A stretch of DNA of 64,000 nt from Mucilaginibacter mallensis (lineage in GTDB: Bacteria; Bacteroidota; Bacteroidia; Sphingobacteriales; Sphingobacteriaceae): NCBI RefSeq assembly GCF_900105165.1, contig NZ_LT629740.1:3410001-3474000 (forward strand), read 5' to 3'. Under the pieces are notes generated by a model. It saw nothing but the letters and a program-made list of their open reading frames with translations, ran no database searches and was not told the origin of the DNA. The position numbers were made by a program, and so were the translations under genes. Numbering within the stretch: the stretch's first letter is position 1; every line of letters begins with the position of its first letter. This document shows, piece after piece, positions 9,381-18,700 of this stretch.

Positions 9381-10727
9381 TTAGCTGGCCAATGTGTTTT
9401 TAGGTTTGATATTATAGTTGCTCACCTTGCGGAAAACAGCCTCCAATACTTCGCCTTTCAGGTATTGCTTGATGTTGCCGCTTTCAATAGCCTCTTTTAC
9501 TATTGGCAGTACATCGCGGTAAGCTAAAAGTGTATAGTCAATATCCTCATCAGTATGGCTGTAGCACATATTATGGAAACCTGCCCACAATACGCCGCGT
9601 TTTATCATTTCCTGCTGCATTAAGGTTTTAACCTCAAGTCCATTGCCAGCCTCTGGCGTAAATGTTACCATTGTGCGGCAATTAAAACCGATACAATTAG
9701 TGTATTTATCCATACTCAGTTCAATAGCTAATTTGTTGTAGCCATCTTTTAGCAATGCGCCTTTTTCATCCAAATATTGCGGTACATTTTTGTCGATCAG
9801 CTCATTTATTGTAGCTATACAAGCTGCCAGCGATAAAGCCTCGCCGCCAAAAGTGGTATAGCTGAATACCTTTGAATTGAAAAGCTCCATCACATCGGCC
9901 CTGCCGGTTAACAAGGCGATAGGCATCCCATTTGCACATGCCTTTGAGTAAACTGCCAGATCAGCTTTTACATTAAAATATTCCTGCGCGCCGCCAACGG
10001 CAATGCGGAAACCTGTCCACATTTCGTCGAATATCAACAGCGTACCATTCTCCTTACATACCTCTGCCAGTTCCTGTAGAAAACCAGGAGCTGGCGCCTG
10101 GAAGATAAAAGGCTCCAATATTAAGGCCGCTACAGTTTCATCAAGCGCAGCTTTTATGGATTCGATATCGTTGTATTCAAACGTAAAGGTTAGGTCCTGT
10201 ACGGGCTCAGGCACACCCGCGTTACGGCTGGTGATACCGATATACCAATCGTGCCAGCCATGATAGCCACAGCAAAACACCTTATCGCGCCCTGTAAACG
10301 CCCTTGCAACACGAATAGCTGCGGAACATACATCAGCACCCGTTTTGGCTATTTTCACAGCCTCTGCATTAGGGATAACCTGCTGTACCAGTTCTGATAA
10401 TTCAACTTCAAGTGGGTGCATCAGTGAAAAGGTGATGCCATTCTCCAGTTGTTTTTTTATCGCATTATCAACAGCCGGGTAAGCATAGCCTAATGATACC
10501 GGGCCAATGGCAGCGTTAAAATCAATGTATTCGTTATCGTCAGCATCCCAAACATGTGATCCTTTGCCTTTTACCAAATATTTAGGTGCTACACCTTTGG
10601 TAAACTGCCCGGGGCCTTTTGCCAGCGTTTGTGTAACCGGTTTTTGCACTTTAAGCGCGCGTTCGTATAATTTATCGGATTGGGTGATGTCCGGATAATT
10701 CTCGTTAAATGCTATTTTGTTAGACAT
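9381..10727 (-). CDS. Class III PLP aminotransferase, glutamate-1-semialdehyde aminomutase-like
   Basis: The 448-residue fold-type I aminotransferase shows F-D-E-M-W-T-G-F-R (D234/E235 near the pyridine ring), the PLP lysine K262 in V-Y-S-K-A-C-A-N-G, and the phosphate-binding K-T-G-A-D at 128-132. The layout follows glutamate-1-semialdehyde 2,1-aminomutase, but the location among sugar genes argues against a haem role. In sugar operons this family transfers an amino group to a keto-sugar. Its neighbours are a split transketolase upstream (13-base gap) and an SDR downstream. Specific substrate unknown. Confidence 0.87.
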   Translation of the reverse strand: MSNKIAFNENYPDITQSDKLYERALKVQKPVTQTLAKGPGQFTKGVAPKYLVKGKGSHVWDADDNEYIDFNAAIGPVSLGYAYPAVDNAIKKQLENGITFSLMHPLEVELSELVQQVIPNAEAVKIAKTGADVCSAAIRVARAFTGRDKVFCCGYHGWHDWYIGITSRNAGVPEPVQDLTFTFEYNDIESIKAALDETVAALILEPFIFQAPAPGFLQELAEVCKENGTLLIFDEMWTGFRIAVGGAQEYFNVKADLAVYSKACANGMPIALLTGRADVMELFNSKVFSYTTFGGEALSLAACIATINELIDKNVPQYLDEKGALLKDGYNKLAIELSMDKYTNCIGFNCRTMVTFTPEAGNGLEVKTLMQQEMIKRGVLWAGFHNMCYSHTDEDIDYTLLAYRDVLPIVKEAIESGNIKQYLKGEVLEAVFRKVSNYNIKPKNTLAS

Positions 10728-10740
10728 ATAATAGTTTCTT

Positions 10741-11679
10741 TTATTCAGCGAACTGAGGTTTTAAAATTTCTGGTTGGATATGATTGGTTTGGTAGCCAAG
10801 TATAACTTCCGCAACCTGTTTACCGCTGAAGCCCTCATACTCTATTACAGCAGGCAGCAACGCCGGTTTAAACCATTTTTCATTGAGTGCGAAAGGCAAT
10901 ACCTTTGCAGTTTTTTGATGTTTCAATAATACTTCGGCAACAATGGTGTACAGTCCACCTGTAAGGAAATGATCTTCAAGCGTTACAATAAGCTCGCTTT
11001 GGTCAACAGCTTTCAATATGGCCTGCTCATCAACCGGTTTAAGGCTGCGCATATTGATAAGGCCTACTGATAAACCTTCACTCTTTAATATTTCAGTAGC
11101 TATCAATGCCTGTTCAAAAAGCAATCCATAAGTGAGGATAGTTACATCAGTACCCTGTTCGATCACCTCGGCTTTGCCGGGTTCAAATGGGGCATGTACA
11201 TAGCTTGTTTTACGGGTATTGATGCGAGTATATGCGGGTTTAGGTGATGCCCATATTTCAGGCATCATTTTCACCATATCATCCTCATCTGCCGGAGCAA
11301 AAACCGTCATGTTGGGGATACCGCGCATAATGGATACATCCTCAATAGCCTGGTGGGTTGGGCCATTGGCATCTGATAATAAACCCGGTATAAAAGCGCT
11401 TAATTTTACAGGTAATGACGGTATCCCTGCATCAGTACGGATAAATTCAAACGCCCGCATGGATAAGAAAGAAGCCAGCGCATGTACAACGGGTATGCGA
11501 TTACGCAAAGCAAGACCAGCGGCTGCTCCTATCATGGTTTGTTCGGTTATGCCGGTATCAATAAAACGTTTGCCTAATAACTGGGGCAGGTTACGTATCA
11601 GCGCACGATTTTCGGCAGTCATTACGACAAAACGTTCATCAGCCAGCGACAATTCAGTAAGTAATTCTTCGTACGACAT
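10741..11679 (-). CDS. Transketolase-like C-terminal subunit
   Basis: The 312-residue protein corresponds to the pyrimidine-binding and C-terminal domains of transketolase. F-I-D-T-G-I-T-E46-Q carries the glutamate that activates the thiamine pyrophosphate ring, followed by A-A-G-L-A-L. The C-terminal region (L-K-P-V-D, L-E-D-H, G-G-L) is the usual regulatory fold. It needs a partner for the diphosphate end of TPP, which is the next gene upstream; only one base separates them. Split transketolases occur in many secondary sugar pathways. Here the pair probably builds or remodels the ketose or aldose precursor of the ulosonic acid (inference). Confidence 0.9.
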   Translation of the reverse strand: MSYEELLTELSLADERFVVMTAENRALIRNLPQLLGKRFIDTGITEQTMIGAAAGLALRNRIPVVHALASFLSMRAFEFIRTDAGIPSLPVKLSAFIPGLLSDANGPTHQAIEDVSIMRGIPNMTVFAPADEDDMVKMMPEIWASPKPAYTRINTRKTSYVHAPFEPGKAEVIEQGTDVTILTYGLLFEQALIATEILKSEGLSVGLINMRSLKPVDEQAILKAVDQSELIVTLEDHFLTGGLYTIVAEVLLKHQKTAKVLPFALNEKWFKPALLPAVIEYEGFSGKQVAEVILGYQTNHIQPEILKPQFAE

Positions 11680-11680
11680 A

Positions 11681-12544
11681 TTATCTAACCACTAAAGTTT
11701 CTGATGTTAATTGAGTTGTGTGTTCGCCATGCAGCTCCTGTAAAAGCTGCTCCACTTCATCGGCAGAGAAATTGCAGAACCAGCGGTCGGCGCGGGCCTG
11801 AATGCTTGGCAGGCCTTTACCTCTAATCGTATCGGCTATAACTACATTCAGTTTGCCTTCGGCGAAGGGATATTTTTCAAATGCACGGCGCAGTTCGTTA
11901 AAATCATGTCCATCTATCCGGCTTACAGCAGCTCCAAAAGCAGTAAATTTATTATGTAATGGTTCCAGCGGGATCAAATCCTCTGTAGCCATATTGGCCT
12001 GGAATTTATTACGGTCGATAACAAAAATCAGGTTATCCAGTTTATAGGCATTGGCCACCAAAACTGCTTCCCAACACGAGCCTTCGTTCAGTTCACCATC
12101 GCCCATAATGCATATTACTTTATTAGCGCCGCCACGAATCTTGATATCCATAGCAACGCCAATAGCTACCGATGGCAAATGCCCCAATGAGCCGGAATGA
12201 AATTCAATACCCGGGATATGCGTGTTTGGGTGCCAGTAGATATGATCGTTTATAGATAAGTGATTGGCCAATCTTTCTTTTTCAATCAAACCCAGCTCGG
12301 CAAAAGTGCCATATAGCGCAGGCACATCATGGCCTTTGGACAGGAACAGGTAATCGCGCTCAGGATCTGTTAAGTTATCTTTATGCAGGTTTAAAAATTC
12401 AGCATACAGGTAAACGATCATATCAACTGCCGATAATGAAGCCCCGGTAAAACATCCCCCATCGGTCGACATTTTGATGATATGCTCCCGTACATTCAGC
12501 GCTATTGCCTCCAGCTCTTTATTGTCGCGTATATTATTTTGCAT
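11681..12544 (-). CDS. Transketolase-like N-terminal subunit (TPP diphosphate-binding)
   Basis: The 287-residue protein matches the first domain of transketolase, with the thiamine diphosphate/Mg motif G-D-G-E-L-N-E-G at 148-155 and I-D-R-N-K at about 176-180, preceded by S-K-G-H at 69-72 and H-S-G-S-L-G-H, which line the active site. At 287 residues it is half the usual single-chain enzyme (about 630-670), the missing half being the adjacent downstream gene. Ten bases separate it from the cytidylyltransferase upstream. The two subunits should form a heteromeric ketol-transferase dedicated to this operon. Confidence 0.9.
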   Translation of the reverse strand: MQNNIRDNKELEAIALNVREHIIKMSTDGGCFTGASLSAVDMIVYLYAEFLNLHKDNLTDPERDYLFLSKGHDVPALYGTFAELGLIEKERLANHLSINDHIYWHPNTHIPGIEFHSGSLGHLPSVAIGVAMDIKIRGGANKVICIMGDGELNEGSCWEAVLVANAYKLDNLIFVIDRNKFQANMATEDLIPLEPLHNKFTAFGAAVSRIDGHDFNELRRAFEKYPFAEGKLNVVIADTIRGKGLPSIQARADRWFCNFSADEVEQLLQELHGEHTTQLTSETLVVR

Positions 12545-12554
12545 ATTATTTAGC

Positions 12555-13367
12555 TTATTTATTGGCTGCTTTTTTTGTTTGATCAGCCGAGATAGTATTC
12601 AGTTCATTTAAATGGTGCCTGTACCAGTTTACACCTGCATAGACTGCATTAAGTTCATATATCTCAGGCTTTTCAGTTATGAGATTGATGATATCATCGC
12701 AGGAAAAACCTGGATTTTGCAGATACAATTCTTCATAAACCCTGTTGATAAACTCGTAGTCTTCGCGATAATCAATAGTAAAACGGTGCGACATAGAGTA
12801 ATCCAAACCCTTACCCCAGCTCACATTACCTATGTTAAACTGATCAGGATTTTCCCATATGTAGGGCGTGGTATGTTCCAGTTCTAAAGGACGTTCAGCC
12901 AGCCGCCAGTTTTTTTCGAGGCAGGCCATGGTCATGATCTCCACATCATTGCCATCGGGCCAGGTAGCTGGGTGCAAGTTACTTACATAATCATATTTGC
13001 CTGGGTGTTGAAAGAAGAAATCAAGCACTTCATCAATGATCTGTGGATCTATCAACGGGCAATCAGAGGGTATTTTCAGTACGATATCCGCATTATGTTT
13101 TACTGCCGACATGTAATGCCTTTCCAGTAAATTATTAACGCTGCCGCGATAACAGGGTATATTAATAGCAGCTGCTTCCTGTTCAATTATATTGTCTTCA
13201 GCGTTAACTGAGGTAGCAATAACAATGGCAGCCTCATGCCTTATCATCTGCAAACGTTCCACCATCCTAGTCAGCAAGCTTTTGCCTAGCAAAGGCAGCA
13301 TAACTTTGCCCGGCAACCTGCTTGAAGCCATGCGCGCCTGCACCACGATTAGTATATTTTGAGCCAT
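12555..13367 (-). CDS. SpsF/NeuA-type cytidylyltransferase
   Basis: The 270-residue protein has the nucleotide-binding N-terminus Q-A-R-M-A-S-S-R-L-P-G-K (10-21) and the metal/sugar motif P-S-D-C-P-L-I-D-P of the CTP_transf_3 family (SpsF, NeuA, KdsB). These enzymes activate sugars or ulosonic acids as CMP conjugates, which in sialic acid and Kdo pathways is the last step before transfer. It directly follows the glycosyltransferase gene (start codon next to that stop). Together with the synthase and phosphatase modules it supplies the signature of a CMP-ulosonate pathway. SpsF-like members can differ in substrate, so the exact nucleotide product is inferred. Confidence 0.85.
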   Translation of the reverse strand: MAQNILIVVQARMASSRLPGKVMLPLLGKSLLTRMVERLQMIRHEAAIVIATSVNAEDNIIEQEAAAINIPCYRGSVNNLLERHYMSAVKHNADIVLKIPSDCPLIDPQIIDEVLDFFFQHPGKYDYVSNLHPATWPDGNDVEIMTMACLEKNWRLAERPLELEHTTPYIWENPDQFNIGNVSWGKGLDYSMSHRFTIDYREDYEFINRVYEELYLQNPGFSCDDIINLITEKPEIYELNAVYAGVNWYRHHLNELNTISADQTKKAANK

Positions 13368-14423
13368 CTATGCTTGAAAAACTAATTCTTCTTCGTGTTT
13401 GTAAATTGCTACTGCCTGGTATTTGTAGCGTTTTAAGAACAACTTTCTATTGCCATTAAACTCCATGTAGTCCCGACAAATACCCGCTATATTTTGGGCC
13501 GATGTACCCTGATTTTGTATGGGCATCAGCGCCTTCAATTGCTCACCATCAAACCAGGAGTATACTTTCTTACCCAAAGCAATCCCCGTATATACCACTG
13601 TTGAGTATTGGGTGATGAGCTCGCTGCAATTAGCGATCATCTCGTTGGTGTTACCTGTATGATAAAGTAATGTGCCTAAAGGGGCGTACTGTCTGATCTC
13701 CCTTTCGGCACGCTCAAAATTTTCATTTGGGTGCAGCTTAAATAATAGCCGACGGCCATTGGCAATTTTTACCGCCTCCTTAATAAAGGCCGGCCTGTCC
13801 TCATGCCGGAATGTCTCACGCATATCAGTTGTGGCCACCATTACATAATCGCGATACGGAAAATTATTATCAGTAAAGCGTTCCAGGTTATCGTAATTAG
13901 GTATGCCGGTAACTATTATCCTGTTGTTTTCAGTTCCGTTTTTTGTAAAAAAAGCCTTGTACCCTTCAGATGCCGCACAGTATATATCACAAATATTTGT
14001 TGAGCCGTTTAGCGATGTATTACCGGTGAAGGCAATAGGTAAGCCAAGTGTTTTAACAATATGAGTCATTAGTGTAGCCTTATCAATCATGCCTTCCTGC
14101 ACCCATAGCGTTTTATTGTGTCGCAAACGGGTTGGCACTATCATGTCACTGCAAAAAACTACTAGGTCATAGTTATTTTTTTGCGCTTTATAATCCATTT
14201 GCAGGTTATGGCTTTCAAGGTAGTTTTCAGTATTTTTTCTGAACTGGCCGGCAAGGGCGGTACCGTTTGCCAGGGGTGTATATTTTATAAGGAAATTAAG
14301 AAACTTTGAATCAGTAAAAATCTGGCTGAACCAACAATCGTACTCCGGTAATAAGGAAGCGATCTGGTGCATTTGAGAGGCCTGATTAAGGGATCCTGTA
14401 ATGAATAAAATATTCTTTCTCAT
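13368..14423 (-). CDS. Putative GT-B glycosyltransferase for a surface glycan
   Basis: The 351-residue cytosolic protein shows the general build of GT-B transferases of the CDP-glycerol/polysialyltransferase-like kind: N-terminal I-L-F-I-T-G, central L-L-F-K-L-H-P-N-E (the K-x-H-P motif seen in capsule and teichoic-acid transferases), then Q-Y-S-T-V-V-Y-T-G-I-A-L-G, a donor-binding-like loop. I do not recognise an exact family. It is the first gene of the eight-gene operon and its stop abuts the cytidylyltransferase start, so it is the natural candidate to transfer the CMP-activated sugar made by the downstream genes (inference). Confidence 0.65.
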   Translation of the reverse strand: MRKNILFITGSLNQASQMHQIASLLPEYDCWFSQIFTDSKFLNFLIKYTPLANGTALAGQFRKNTENYLESHNLQMDYKAQKNNYDLVVFCSDMIVPTRLRHNKTLWVQEGMIDKATLMTHIVKTLGLPIAFTGNTSLNGSTNICDIYCAASEGYKAFFTKNGTENNRIIVTGIPNYDNLERFTDNNFPYRDYVMVATTDMRETFRHEDRPAFIKEAVKIANGRRLLFKLHPNENFERAEREIRQYAPLGTLLYHTGNTNEMIANCSELITQYSTVVYTGIALGKKVYSWFDGEQLKALMPIQNQGTSAQNIAGICRDYMEFNGNRKLFLKRYKYQAVAIYKHEEELVFQA

Positions 14424-14446
14424 CTGCTATTTTCAATCAATATTCC

Positions 14447-14454
14447 CAAACTTA
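14447..14454 (-). promoter_or_regulatory. Candidate -7 element of the ulosonic acid operon
   Basis: On the minus strand this reads TAAGTTTG, a full match to the Bacteroidota -7 consensus TAnnTTTG, 23 bases before the first start codon. No clear -33 TTG element is present at the usual spacing, so the call rests on the -7 box alone. Confidence 0.45.
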
Positions 14455-14639
14455 TAAAATAGCTTTTCGTGATTTACTATGAAAAATAAACATTCATGAA
14501 TATTTAATATTTAACTAATATATTATTTACATTCAGGCTCTTATGTAATATTAGTGTTAACTGAGCTTCAATTATAAGGGTAGGTAATGTTAATTTTAAC
14601 AGCATATTAAACTTTGTGTAAACCTTGTATTAAACAAAT

Positions 14640-15491
14640 CTATAATTGCTTAATACTCACAACCTTGGTTGATTTGTCATTAATTAAGAACGTTTTCAAT
14701 TCTTCCAGTTTATCAGTATTTATAAGGTCGACGCCACAGTTTAATAAGGTCTTCCAAACAACGGTATTCTCAGGCGATGCCCATAGCCTCACTTTCCGAT
14801 TAAACTTATGAGCAACATTTACAAACGAACAAAGGCGTTGTCTTTCCTGATCGGGCAAAGCACCGTCACCACGCCAGTTTAATAGTTTGGAATACTTACA
14901 ACTAGCCATCATATACATGTCGGTAAGCGTATCTTTTCGTACCAGTCGCAGGTCTTCATCTACAAAGGCAAACCGGGCATATTCAGTACTTAATAACTTC
15001 TCGGGTTTATGGCCTGATATTACAATAGTAACCGGCCCTATATGAATATTACCGTTTGAATAACTCGACAGCATACCACTATATTTCTGAAGCATATCCT
15101 TTAAAACCAGGTAAGTTTTATCAGCGTCTGATTTTACATCGATCATCAGCGTAACCGAGTTACGATAACCCGGGTACACTTCACCATTGTTTTTTAATAC
15201 ATGATCAAATAAGGGTTTCAGGTACAGATCTTCAAGTGTGCGGTGATGGTTTAATACAGGCAGTATATGAGCTACAATAAGCCTGCCATCGCGCTCATAA
15301 ACGTCAGCCTCAATGTAAGTATAACCGTTATCGAGCGCGTCTAGTAAGGGCCGTTTATGCCAGTAATCATTATGGGCAAACCCGTTTAAAAGTGGCACGC
15401 ATTGGGCTTTTGTATTTAGTTTCAGGAAGAGGGTCAGTAAGGCAATCAGGAAAATTTGGGAGGGTAATAAGGGGTTTTTAAATAAGCGCAT
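14640..15491 (-). CDS. Secreted glycerophosphodiester phosphodiesterase-like (PI-PLC fold) protein
   Basis: The 283-residue protein has a signal peptide (hydrophobic about 11-24, A-Q junction at 29-30). It then shows the GDPD/PI-PLC-like catalytic arrangement: A-H40-N-D, I-E61-A-D63-V and H75 in L-I-V-A-H. The pattern fits the phosphatidylinositol-phospholipase-like branch rather than canonical GlpQ, where H-R-G replaces H-N-D. Expected action is metal-dependent phosphodiester cleavage in the periplasm or outside the cell; the substrate is unknown. It is 216 bases upstream, in transcription sense, of the ulosonic acid operon and probably a separate unit. Confidence 0.75.
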   Translation of the reverse strand: MRLFKNPLLPSQIFLIALLTLFLKLNTKAQCVPLLNGFAHNDYWHKRPLLDALDNGYTYIEADVYERDGRLIVAHILPVLNHHRTLEDLYLKPLFDHVLKNNGEVYPGYRNSVTLMIDVKSDADKTYLVLKDMLQKYSGMLSSYSNGNIHIGPVTIVISGHKPEKLLSTEYARFAFVDEDLRLVRKDTLTDMYMMASCKYSKLLNWRGDGALPDQERQRLCSFVNVAHKFNRKVRLWASPENTVVWKTLLNCGVDLINTDKLEELKTFLINDKSTKVVSIKQL

Positions 15492-15685
15492 ATAAATGTC
15501 AATTATTTATATGCAATAGTAGCACTCTCCTATTAGTCAGTCATTAAGTTTAAGTTACTTAATCATTAGCTATTTACAGAAAAATACACAATAAATTAAC
15601 ATCACTTTGATGGTATTGCCCAAGGCATTTCCTGAGTTTTTATAGCTAAAATAAGCCTTATCAGCGACCCGAAAAAATATTTTCA

Positions 15686-15733
15686 GGAATTATTGCAAAC
15701 TGATAATTCCTCGCTTTTTCATCATTATATTTG
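15686..15733 (+). promoter_or_regulatory. Candidate promoter region of the alpha-2-macroglobulin operon
   Basis: TATATTTG at 15726-15733 matches the TAnnTTTG -7 consensus, 20 bases before the start codon. Upstream is an 8-bp inverted repeat (15686-15693 GGAATTAT with 15703-15710 ATAATTCC, 9-base loop) placed where a regulator or the -33 region would be. Confidence 0.45.
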
Positions 15734-15753
15734 ATAAGCATCTCCAATTCATT

Positions 15754-18700
15754 ATGAACCTTCACCCTTACCTTTTGAAATACCGCAAGCCTTTACTTGC
15801 TGTACTGTTTATTGTCATTTTCATCACTGGGATCATTCTACTGGTTAAACACCAGCGGAAGACCAATGTGAACCCGGCGTTCAGCAAATACATTGAATCG
15901 TATACCAGCGGGGTTGTTTCGCGCGTGGCGGCAATACGAATTAAGCTTACCGGCGAAGTGCAAACCAGTCATGCCCAAAATGAGCCAATTGAGGACGGCG
16001 TTTTCAAATTCTCCCCGGCTATTGATGGGAAAGCTTATTGGATAGATGCGCAAACGATTGAATTCAGGCCTAAAAATGCCATGCAGGCTGATGAATTTTA
16101 TGAGGGGGATTTTAACCTTGCAAAGATTACCAGTGTACCATCTGCACTGCATCATTTCGCCTTTCAGTTTAAGACCATTAAACCCGACTTTACCGTCACC
16201 TTTAACGGCCTGCAAACCGCTACCAACACTTCAAGGGATAAAATGAAATTAATCGGAGTTATCCAAACCGCAGATAAAGAAGATCCCTTAAAAATAGAAA
16301 AGATCATCCACGCCGAATACACTACGCCTGTAGTGATCACCTGGCAGCATGATAATGTGACCAACACACACACTTTCACTATTGATAATATTAACAGGCC
16401 AACAGCCGCCTCTACACAGTTAACCGTGCGTTGGAATGGCTCTCCTTTGGGTATTGAGAGTAACGATAGCCAGGCATTTGACATCCCGATTGTCGGCGTT
16501 TTCAAGGTACTGGATATCCGTGCCGTGCAAGATCAGGACGAGTACGTGGAGGTGCAGTTCTCTAACCCGGTTATGATAGGTCAGGAACTTAGCGGACTGA
16601 TAGGAATGAACAACGTTAGCGAACCATCCTATACCATTGATGGCAGTTTGGTTAAAATATTTGCCTCCGATCGTTTATTGGGTAACTACAATGCTTTTGT
16701 AAACGAAGGCGTAAAGGATATTTATGGCGAAAAGATCACTGCTCCCTTTACGGCCAATGTATTTTTTGAAAACCGGCTGCCCGGGGTCATCATACCCGGT
16801 AAAGGCGTAATTCTGCCCGATTCAGGCAGATTGATGCTGCCTTTTGATGCAGTTAACCTGAAGGCGGTGGATGTTACCATCGTTAAGATCTATGCAAATA
16901 ATGTAACCCAGTTCCTGCAAAACAATGATCTTACCACAGAGCAAGGGCTTAGACAGGTAGGTAAGCCGGTTGTACAAACTACCATCAGGCTGGATAAAGA
17001 TAAAAGCCTGAAACTAACAGCTAAAAATCGCTTTATGCTGGATATTGATTCGCTGATACGGACCGAACCGGGTGCTATTTACCGGGTGATCATTGGTTTC
17101 AGGAAGGAATATTCCCTCTTTAATTGCAAAGCAGGCGGCGTTGCCAGGGTTAGCGGTGGTAATAATGATGAGGACGAAGTTGAAGAGGGTGATGATTACG
17201 GCTCTAATTCAGCAGGCGATAAGCTTGACGATTACGATGCTTTCTGGGCACGTTATGACAGCTATTACCCGGATGGCTATAAATGGAAAGAGCGCGACGA
17301 TCCTTGCAGTAATTCCTTTTATACCAAAGACAAATGGGCAACACGCAACGTTATCGTATCCAACATTGGCCTCATCGCTAAAAAAGGCAACGATAACAAC
17401 ATGCTGGTTGCAGTAACCAACATCCTTAACGCGGCGCCTATGCCGGGTGTTGAACTTACTTTATTGGATTACCAGAAACAGGTGATTACCAAATCTGTAT
17501 CTGATGCTAATGGCTTCGCGCATATCAGTTTAAAACATAAGCCATTTTTGCTGGTCGCGAAAAAGGGAGATGAGCGTGGTTATTTAAAGCTTGATGATGC
17601 CAGCGCATTGATGCTCTCCAAATTTGATGTGGGTGGTGAGCAGGTGCAAAACGGTTTAAAAGGGTTTATTTATGGCGAACGCGGCGTATGGAGGCCAGGT
17701 GATTCCATTTTCGTATCCTTTATTTTGCAGGATCAGCTTAAAACACTGCCACCGGATCATCCTGTGCAGTTTGAGCTTTACAATCCTGCGGGGCAGTTGT
17801 ACAAGCGCATTACCCGTACCAATTCGGTTGATGGTTTCTATAGTTTCCACACGGCTACCACTACCTCTTCGCCTACCGGCACATGGATGGCTAAGGTAAA
17901 CGTTGGCGGCGCAGCGTTCCAAAAGAATATCAAGGTGGAAACCATTATGCCTAACCGCCTCAAGATCGATCTTTCATTTGGCGGCAAAACGGCTTTAACC
18001 AAAGGCGGCGATATGGGCGGAACGCTGAAATCGACATGGCTTTTTGGCGGTATCGCTCAAAATTTGAAAGCCAAGGTAGATGCCTTTGTTAGTCCGCAGG
18101 TAACCGCCTTTAAAAACTTTGATGGTTATGTGTTTGACGATCCGACCCTAGCCTTTAACACCCAAACCCAAACAGTATTTGATGGCCGACTTGATGCAGG
18201 TGGAACTGCCAGAATAAACGCCAATATACAGGTAGATAAGCAGGCTCCCGGACAACTCAGGGCTAACTTCTTAGTAAAGGTGTTTGAGCCGGGTGGTAAT
18301 TTCAGCATACAGCAGGTTATATTGCCTTACAATGCATATACCGGCTATGTCGGCATTAAAACACCGGAGGGCTCGGCTTATAGCGGCATGCTGGGCGTTG
18401 GTCAGGATAACACAATTAGTATTGCTGATGTAGATGTGAACGGCAATCCTTTCCTCGGCACCCGTGATGTTACTGTTGAACTATACAAAATACAATGGCG
18501 CTGGTGGTGGGACCAAACCGGGGATGAACTGAGTAATTTCACCCAAAACCAATATAACAAACTGGTAAGCACAGAAACTATTAAACTGGTAAATGGCAAA
18601 GGCAAATGGAACCTGCATGTAAAACAGGATGACTGGGGCCGCTACCTCATCCGTGTAAAAGATGAGCAAACCGGGCATGCAACCGGCAAAATTGTTTACC

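Noticed and set aside
9381..10727. Haem-pathway hemL assignment for the aminotransferase
   Set aside because: The gene is embedded in a sugar operon with gaps of 1 and 13 bases and no haem gene is nearby, so a sugar aminotransferase role is more likely.
11219..11695. 158-codon plus-strand frame opposite the transketolase subunit
   Set aside because: It is antisense to a well-supported enzyme gene and has no recognisable domain.
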